Shown: in pieces, positions 28,815-33,440 of the stretch
Numbering within the stretch: the first letter of the stretch is position 1
Layout of the letters: each line of letters begins with the position of its first letter
NCBI GenBank assembly: GCA_015065365.1
Contig: SVQL01000007.1
Span: forward strand, 1 to 33,440
DNA length: 33,440 nt
Reading direction: 5' to 3'
Source: Oscillospiraceae bacterium
GTDB lineage: Bacteria; Bacillota; Clostridia; Oscillospirales; CAG-272
Position numbers and translations under genes: made by a program
The notes under the pieces: model-generated
Told to the model about the DNA's origin: nothing
The model's database searches: none
Seen by the model: only the letters and a program-made list of their open reading frames with translations

Positions 28815-30203
28815 ATGCAAGAAGAAAAGAATAACGAACATGGGGAAAACAAACAAAACCGTCCTCGCAAGCACGGTTATTTTATGACTCCCCCCGATAA
28901 ATCAAACGGTGATAATAAAAATACAAATCTCAATGCAACTCCTACGGGAAAGACCGCTACGTCAGGAGAAGGTAAAAAGAACGGTCGCTTCCACCACCAC
29001 AAGAACAAAAAGAAGCATGACAGTGTCCAAAAGCCCGAGGGTGGAGAAGAAAAAAACGTAACGGCTGCAGCTGCTCCGTCAAGTGAAAATGCAGTGGCAA
29101 ACGGCGAGGGTGCAAAGAAAAAGAATAAGCACCGCAGAAACAAGAACAAGCAAAAAAGCAAGGAAACCGCTATCCAGCCTATGCCTGCGGTAAAGGCCGA
29201 GCAGAAGCCTGCAGACCAGAAAAAGTCTGCCCCAGTTGAAGAAAAGCGCAAGAACATAAAGGATATAAAAGCTATACCTACCCACAATCCCGACGATTAC
29301 GAGGCATATACTCTCGTAGTTGACGACGACAACGAGAAAACCGTTTCAAGCGGAAAGCCTACTGACGTGCCAAAAACCGAGGTTGTTGGAATACGCTTCA
29401 AGAGCTCCGGCAAGATATACTATTTCGACCCTAAGGGGTTAAAATTCAAAAAAGGCTCTCACGCGATAGTCGATACCGCGCGCGGTCAGGAATTTGGCGA
29501 GGTTGCTATGGCAAACGCCATGGTAAGCACCGCTGACATCATTCCCCCGCTCCGCCCCGCGGTAAGAAACGCAACAACGGCTGACGTTGAGCATCACAAG
29601 GCTAACAAGCAAAAGGAAGACGAGGCGTTCCGCATCTGCAACGGAAAGATTGCCGAGCACAAGCTCGACATGAAGCTTATCGACGCGCAGTACACCTTTG
29701 ACAATTCAAAGCTTTTGTTCTACTTTACGTCCTCAAACCGCGTTGATTTCCGAGATCTTGTTAAGGATCTCGCAGGAGCTTTCCGCACAAGAATCGAGCT
29801 TCGCCAGATTGGTATTCGCGATGAAGCAAAGATAATGGGCGGTCTCGGAATGTGCGGCAGACCTCTTTGCTGTACGCTCTTCCTCTCCGATTTTGACCAA
29901 GTTTCAATTAAAATGGCGAAGGAGCAAAATCTTTCTCTCAACTCTGCAAAAATTTCGGGAATTTGCGGCAGACTTATGTGTTGCCTAAAGTATGAGCACG
30001 AGGCTTATGAGTACGAAATCAAGCGTACTCCGCCCGTAGATTCACTTGTACGAACAGAAAACGGTGACGGAATCGTTACAGAGATAAGTCCGCTAACAAA
30101 GACCGTTAAGGTTCGTCTGCTTGCTTCTCCCGAGGTTCCTCCAAAGGCTTACAAGCGCGACGAAATCAAGATGCTCCGCAAAAAGCAAAAGAGCAACGAC
30201 TAA
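28815..30203 (+). CDS. ricT: PSP1-domain protein RicT/YaaT with long basic N-terminal extension
   Basis: A 462-residue protein. The conserved PSP1 part covers about 195-440: GIRFKSSGKIYYFDPKGLKF, ARGQEFGEVAMAN, then the cysteine motifs MCGRPLCCTLFL and ICGRLMCCLKYE, which in the Bacillus Ric (YaaT-YlbF-YmcA) complex bind Fe-S clusters. That complex affects RNase Y action, sporulation and competence. Residues 1-185 are a low-complexity Lys/Asn/Pro-rich tail (HHHKNKKKHD, KKKNKHRRNKNKQKSKE) absent from the about 275-residue Bacillus protein, and likely to bind RNA or ribosomes (inference). AAAGGA precedes the ATG; 34 bases after holB. Confidence 0.92.
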   Translation: MQEEKNNEHGENKQNRPRKHGYFMTPPDKSNGDNKNTNLNATPTGKTATSGEGKKNGRFHHHKNKKKHDSVQKPEGGEEKNVTAAAAPSSENAVANGEGAKKKNKHRRNKNKQKSKETAIQPMPAVKAEQKPADQKKSAPVEEKRKNIKDIKAIPTHNPDDYEAYTLVVDDDNEKTVSSGKPTDVPKTEVVGIRFKSSGKIYYFDPKGLKFKKGSHAIVDTARGQEFGEVAMANAMVSTADIIPPLRPAVRNATTADVEHHKANKQKEDEAFRICNGKIAEHKLDMKLIDAQYTFDNSKLLFYFTSSNRVDFRDLVKDLAGAFRTRIELRQIGIRDEAKIMGGLGMCGRPLCCTLFLSDFDQVSIKMAKEQNLSLNSAKISGICGRLMCCLKYEHEAYEYEIKRTPPVDSLVRTENGDGIVTEISPLTKTVKVRLLASPEVPPKAYKRDEIKMLRKKQKSND

Positions 30204-30223
30204 CGTGGGAGAAGTTATAATCT

Positions 30224-30781
30224 ATGGCAGATATACAGCACTACGAAAGAGTTTTAGTTAAGAAGCACGCGCCGAAGGGACTCATAATAGGCTTGCTCGT
30301 TTTATACTGTGTGATGGTCAGCGGCTGGTTCGTCCTTGCCCTTCTGTCGTCTATGAATATTGCGCTCGCCCTACTCGTTCCGGCAGCAGTTTTGGCAGCT
30401 GCCATTGCCACGTGGAAATATACACAGCTTGAATACGAGTACAGCTTTATGGCAGGTGTTTTCACCTTTTCCAAAATATACGGCAAATCAAGCAGAAAGA
30501 CGGTATTTGAGGAAGAGCTGCGTAATTTGACACGTGTAGTATCCTATGAAAAAGCCGAGGTGCCTAAGGGTGATAAGCTCATCCGCGCAACGCCCTCGCT
30601 TGAAGAGGGAAATCTCGCTGTTTGCTGCTTTCAGATCGATGACGAGGACGTTTACGTAATCATCGACTGCGACGAGCTGACGGCAAAGATAATACGGCAT
30701 TACAAGCCCTCTGCGCTTGATCGCTCGGTGTTGGATACTTTAAAAAAGACTTCTGTTATGGGAGACGACGAAAATGCTTGA
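30224..30781 (+). CDS. Two-span membrane protein of unknown function (DUF6106-like)
   Basis: A 185-residue protein. A basic N-terminus (ERVLVKKHAPKG) leads to two membrane spans (about 19-42 and 46-66), then a cytosolic domain with YEYSFMAGVFTFSKIYGKSS and alternating strands ending in DDEDVYVIIDCDELTAKIIR. It looks like an uncharacterised Clostridial family I associate with DUF6106; that name is from memory. GGGAG lies 11 bases before the ATG. Its last eight bases overlap the start of glpP, so both are made from one transcript with coupled translation. Confidence 0.78.
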   Translation: MADIQHYERVLVKKHAPKGLIIGLLVLYCVMVSGWFVLALLSSMNIALALLVPAAVLAAAIATWKYTQLEYEYSFMAGVFTFSKIYGKSSRKTVFEEELRNLTRVVSYEKAEVPKGDKLIRATPSLEEGNLAVCCFQIDDEDVYVIIDCDELTAKIIRHYKPSALDRSVLDTLKKTSVMGDDENA

Positions 30782-31322
30782 TTTTGAAAACTTCCCTATC
30801 ATAGCCGCGGTAAGAAGCGACGACGATTTCAAAAGGGCGCTTGCCTCGGAAGTTCAGACCGTATTTCTGTTAAGCTCAAATATTCTTACCGTCGAGGACT
30901 TTGCCAACCGCGCGCATAAGAGTGGCAAGCTTCTGTACGTGCACGTTGATTTCGTTGACGGACTTAGCAAGGATGCCGCAGGCGTTCGGTATCTTGCCAC
31001 AAAAAACATTGACGGCATAATAAGCACCCGTTCAAACGTCATTTCAGTCGCTCACGACTGCGGAATTTCCTCAATCCAACGTTTTTTCATGATTGACTCC
31101 CGCTCGGTTGATACGGCTCTTGACACACTCAAAACCTCAAAGGCGGACATGATTGAAATAATGCCCGGTATTGCCTACAAGACTATCAAGCGCATAAAGG
31201 ACAGATCGGGTATTCCGATCATCGCAGGCGGACTTATTGATCACAAGGACGAGGTATTTGCCGCGATAAGCGCAGGCGCGTCCGTTATTTCAACGGGTAA
31301 CCCCGAGCTTTGGAATGAATAA
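30774..31322 (+). CDS. glpP: Glycerol-3-phosphate responsive antiterminator
   Basis: A 182-residue TIM-barrel-like RNA-binding regulator which, with glycerol 3-phosphate, lets transcription pass the leader terminators of glycerol genes. Motifs IIAAVRSDDDFKRALASEVQ, VHVDFVDGLSKDAAGVRYLA, GIISTRSNVISVAHDCG, ADMIEIMPGIAYKTIKRI and IIAGGLIDHKDEVFAAISAG are those of GlpP. GGGAG lies about eight bases before the ATG, inside the preceding gene. No glycerol genes (glpF, glpK, glpD) are near, so its targets lie elsewhere. A strong terminator follows. Confidence 0.94.
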   Translation: MLDFENFPIIAAVRSDDDFKRALASEVQTVFLLSSNILTVEDFANRAHKSGKLLYVHVDFVDGLSKDAAGVRYLATKNIDGIISTRSNVISVAHDCGISSIQRFFMIDSRSVDTALDTLKTSKADMIEIMPGIAYKTIKRIKDRSGIPIIAGGLIDHKDEVFAAISAGASVISTGNPELWNE

Positions 31323-31384
31323 AAAATACGAACGGGGCTGATTCATTCAGTGCAGAACGAAAAAAAACGAATATAACCCAATAT

Positions 31385-31433
31385 AAAAATCCGCTTTTGC
31401 TATCAAAAAACTGATAGTGAAAGCGGATTTTTT
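31385..31433. terminator. Bidirectional terminator between glpP and GH30 gene
   Basis: AAAAATCCGCTTTTGCTATCA (31385-31405) pairs with the complementary stretch (31412-31433), allowing one mismatch, around a short A-rich loop. Genes converge on it. Confidence 0.9.
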
Positions 31434-31463
31434 GTAGAAATTTCGAGATAAATCTCTCAAATA

Positions 31464-32786
31464 TTAGTCATTGAAAATATACGTAGCGATCGAATGAGCC
31501 TCTGCTTTAGTGTTTATCAACTGACCTTTTATCTTAAACGAGAACTCAACGTCATCATCCGTTCTGTTGAGCACAATGGAAATTATGCTTCCGTCGGGAT
31601 TCTTAAACGCAACGGTTTCAAGCTTGTCACTGAATTTACTGCTACCTATGCGCTTCGCCCCCTGCTTTACGTACTTGCTGAAATGTCCGATATAGTAGTA
31701 GGAATCGTGAACGAACACCTCGTCGTTCTCGGTATCCGCCATAATAGGAGAATCACAGAAGTTACCTACGTGGTTAGGTCCGCCCTTTTCGTTGAGCAGC
31801 AAATTCCAATCGATAAAGCCGTTACAGTAATTATTGAAGTTACCGATCATGTCGTGAGCATACTTCTCACCTATCTTGATAGTATCCATCATACCGTAGC
31901 TGTATTCGTAACAGCCCTCTGAGAAAATAAGCTCCTTATCGGGATATGACTTGTGGAACATTTCGAGCTCTTCAAAATGGTCTCCGCTGTACCAATGGAA
32001 GGCTATACCCTCTACGTACTTTTTTCCAAGCTCGCTATCAAGCATAACGTCGGCGCGCTCTATGAGGCGCTCCTTATTATGATCCCAGAAGAACAGCTTT
32101 ACACCAAGCTCCTCCATTTTAGGACCGAGATGGTTTACGACAAAATCGCGCTCCTTCTCTGCCGTATATATACACGAATCCCATCTTTGCTTTGCCTTTG
32201 GCTCGTTCTGAACGGTAACACTCTTTATTTCTATGCCCTCTGACCTATAAGCATCTATAAATCTAACGAAATATTCAGCCCACAGATCATAATATTCCTC
32301 TTTAAGCTCTCCGCCCTTGTTCATCATATTCGTGGTCTTCATATATGCGGGGGGACTCCAAGGAGAAGCAAGCATATCGATCTTACCGTACTGCATCGCG
32401 TCCTTTATCATAGGAATAATCGATGACTTGTCACGGTTTATCTGGAAGCTCTCAAGAGTTTCGTCTCCCTCGTCAACGCAGGTATAGTTTCCGAGCGAAA
32501 AGTCACACGAATTTATATGTACTCGACCGAGATTGTAACCAATTCCCGTTTCCTTATCGAAATACATACGGATAATTTTTTCTCTGTTCTCTTTGCTAAG
32601 CTTATCAAGCGTAGTCGATGCCGCTTCGGTGAAAGCGCCACCAAAGCCCTTTATTTCCTGATACTCGATATGAGGATGAATATTTATCAAGGAATTTTCC
32701 TTTTTGCTGTCCTCGATAGCCTCAAGCCCCGTAACCGCTTGCATAGGCTCTTGATTTTTTACGGTTTTAAATGCTTTTATAAACAT
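31464..32786 (-). CDS. Glycoside hydrolase family 30 (glucosylceramidase-like)
   Basis: A 440-residue retaining beta-glycosidase with a TIM barrel and flanking beta domain. GFGGAFTEAAS near the start, SPWSPPAYMK, the acid/base Glu195 in TVQNEPKA and the nucleophile Glu290 in LIFSEGCYE are GH30 signatures. Substrates in the family include beta-glucosyl, beta-xylosyl and beta-1,6-glucan links; this one cannot be assigned. There is no signal peptide, so it probably acts on imported oligosaccharides or glycosides. AAGGAGG precedes the ATG by six bases. Single gene with its own promoter. Confidence 0.94.
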   Translation of the reverse strand: MFIKAFKTVKNQEPMQAVTGLEAIEDSKKENSLINIHPHIEYQEIKGFGGAFTEAASTTLDKLSKENREKIIRMYFDKETGIGYNLGRVHINSCDFSLGNYTCVDEGDETLESFQINRDKSSIIPMIKDAMQYGKIDMLASPWSPPAYMKTTNMMNKGGELKEEYYDLWAEYFVRFIDAYRSEGIEIKSVTVQNEPKAKQRWDSCIYTAEKERDFVVNHLGPKMEELGVKLFFWDHNKERLIERADVMLDSELGKKYVEGIAFHWYSGDHFEELEMFHKSYPDKELIFSEGCYEYSYGMMDTIKIGEKYAHDMIGNFNNYCNGFIDWNLLLNEKGGPNHVGNFCDSPIMADTENDEVFVHDSYYYIGHFSKYVKQGAKRIGSSKFSDKLETVAFKNPDGSIISIVLNRTDDDVEFSFKIKGQLINTKAEAHSIATYIFND

Positions 32787-32821
32787 TTCTGCCTCCTTAT
32801 GGATTTATAAATCTTGGTTAC

Positions 32822-32850
32822 AGTATAACATTTTTGGGGTAAAATGTCAA
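32822..32850 (-). promoter_or_regulatory. Sigma-A promoter of the GH30 gene
   Basis: Minus strand TTGACA (32850-32845), 17 bases, TATACT (32827-32822). Confidence 0.85.
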
Positions 32851-32864
32851 TATGCCCACAAGAT

Positions 32865-32900
32865 AAAAAGACTGCAAAACATTAGTTTTGCAGTCTTTTT
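32865..32900 (-). terminator. Terminator of the oadA-like gene
   Basis: AAAAAGACTGCAAAAC (32865-32880) pairs perfectly with GTTTTGCAGTCTTTTT (32885-32900) around ATTA. It lies eight bases after the minus-strand stop and before the GH30 promoter. Confidence 0.93.
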
Positions 32901-32907
32901 ATTGGTT

Positions 32908-33440
32908 TTATACGGTATGAATACCGAGAGACGCGTCTGCATTGTCAGCGTCAATGCCGTACTTCTTTGCTTTTCTGTACTCGAAGAATTTGAGAGCAAC
33001 CTGCTCAAAGAGTGCATATGAAAGTACGTCCTCGTCCTGCTCAATATAAGGCTTTATCTGCTCGCGGAGCGCGTCAAGCTCTGGAGCGAGCTTATCTGCG
33101 GGACGGCAGGTAATTCTCTCTGTATCTCCGATGATCTTCTTTACGAACTCCTCGTCAATATCCACGGGAGTCTTACCGTACTGTCCCTGAACGAGTCCCT
33201 TGAATTCCTTGGTTACCATCTTGTATCTCTCGCCGCCGATGACATTGAACACTGCCTGCGTACCGACTATCTGCGAGGAAGGAGTAACGAGGGGCGCATA
33301 GCCCGAATCCGCTCTTACTCGCGGAACTTCCTCAAGCACCTCGGTAAGCTTGTCGGACTTTCCAGCTTGCTTGAGCTGAGACACGAGATTGGAGAGCATT
33401 CCGCCGGGAACCTGATAAATGAGAGCGTTTACGTCAACCT
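32908..33440 (-). CDS. oadA: Oxaloacetate decarboxylase alpha / pyruvate carboxylase subunit B-like, C-terminal part (5' end outside window)
   Basis: Open to the right edge; about 177 residues of the C-terminal end are visible. Family motifs: VNALIYQVPGGMLSNLVSQL, EVLEEVPRVRADSGYAPLVT, PSSQIVGTQAVFNVIGGERY and GQYGKTPVDIDEEFVKKIIG, the end of the carboxyltransferase domain. Such proteins move carboxyl groups between oxaloacetate/pyruvate and biotin. No biotin-attachment Lys motif (AMKM type) is present before the stop, so the biotin carrier must be a separate subunit, as in sodium-pumping decarboxylase complexes or split pyruvate carboxylases. The symbol is provisional between these. Confidence 0.88.
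   Translation of the reverse strand, partial: VDVNALIYQVPGGMLSNLVSQLKQAGKSDKLTEVLEEVPRVRADSGYAPLVTPSSQIVGTQAVFNVIGGERYKMVTKEFKGLVQGQYGKTPVDIDEEFVKKIIGDTERITCRPADKLAPELDALREQIKPYIEQDEDVLSYALFEQVALKFFEYRKAKKYGIDADNADASLGIHTV

Overview
The window reads as chromosome of a low-to-mid GC Gram-positive anaerobe of the Clostridia (Bacillota), most likely an uncultured gut lineage. The evidence is strong AGGAGG-type ribosome binding sites, many sigma-A promoters with 17-base spacers, a long-form HPF, a RicT/YaaT homologue beside holB, GlpP, a WYL regulator, a FeoB-associated Cys-rich small protein and a decarboxylase alpha/pyruvate carboxylase B-like subunit. The species cannot be named from the sequence. 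Two genes are cut by the window ends: pgk on the left and the oadA-like gene on the right.

Layout. 1-1650: glycolysis (pgk end, tpiA) closed by twin hairpins. 1657-1822: tRNA-Gln(UUG) with its own promoter and a terminator that reuses the tRNA 3' end. 2003-4787: ferrous iron operon feoA-feoB-Cys-rich protein with two near-identical palindromic operators. 4786-7600 (minus): WYL regulator, a tiny membrane protein and a metallo-beta-lactamase-fold lipoprotein. 7787-8456: HPF. 8757-10529: glycine riboswitch and a sodium/amino acid symporter. 10543-11380: a nest of palindromic repeats. 11383-12025: a divergent SLOG/HTH pair with interlocked promoters. 12090-13628 (minus): PutP-like symporter. 13746-16398: ECF sigma factor and a membrane-anchored beta-propeller protein behind a textbook ECF promoter. 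16625-20593: GH78 rhamnosidase and ribulokinase-like kinase. 20793-24413: parvulin-like lipoprotein, a membrane-anchored unknown and an NSS transporter. 24485-27612 (minus): glutamate dehydrogenase, a THUMP-domain RNA methyltransferase and a small unknown. 27686-31322: holB-ricT-unknown-glpP. 31464-33440 (minus): GH30 hydrolase and the decarboxylase subunit.

How it fits together. Three sodium-coupled carriers (AGCS, PutP, NSS) plus glutamate dehydrogenase suggest amino acid uptake and nitrogen assimilation. GH78, GH30 and the FGGY kinase suggest plant- or host-glycan use, apparently inside the cell because neither hydrolase has a signal peptide. Most genes are single units or short operons closed by strong, often bidirectional, hairpins.

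The least explained items are the ECF-sigma/propeller pair with a likely self-controlled promoter, a composite intergenic repeat placed 3' of genes in gene orientation (three full copies and one fragment), a wider set of gene-end hairpins whose arms differ but stay paired while the tail is conserved, and the SLOG/HTH pair whose two promoters share one -35 element beside a 24-base palindrome. Functional calls rest on reading translated sequence; no database search was run.
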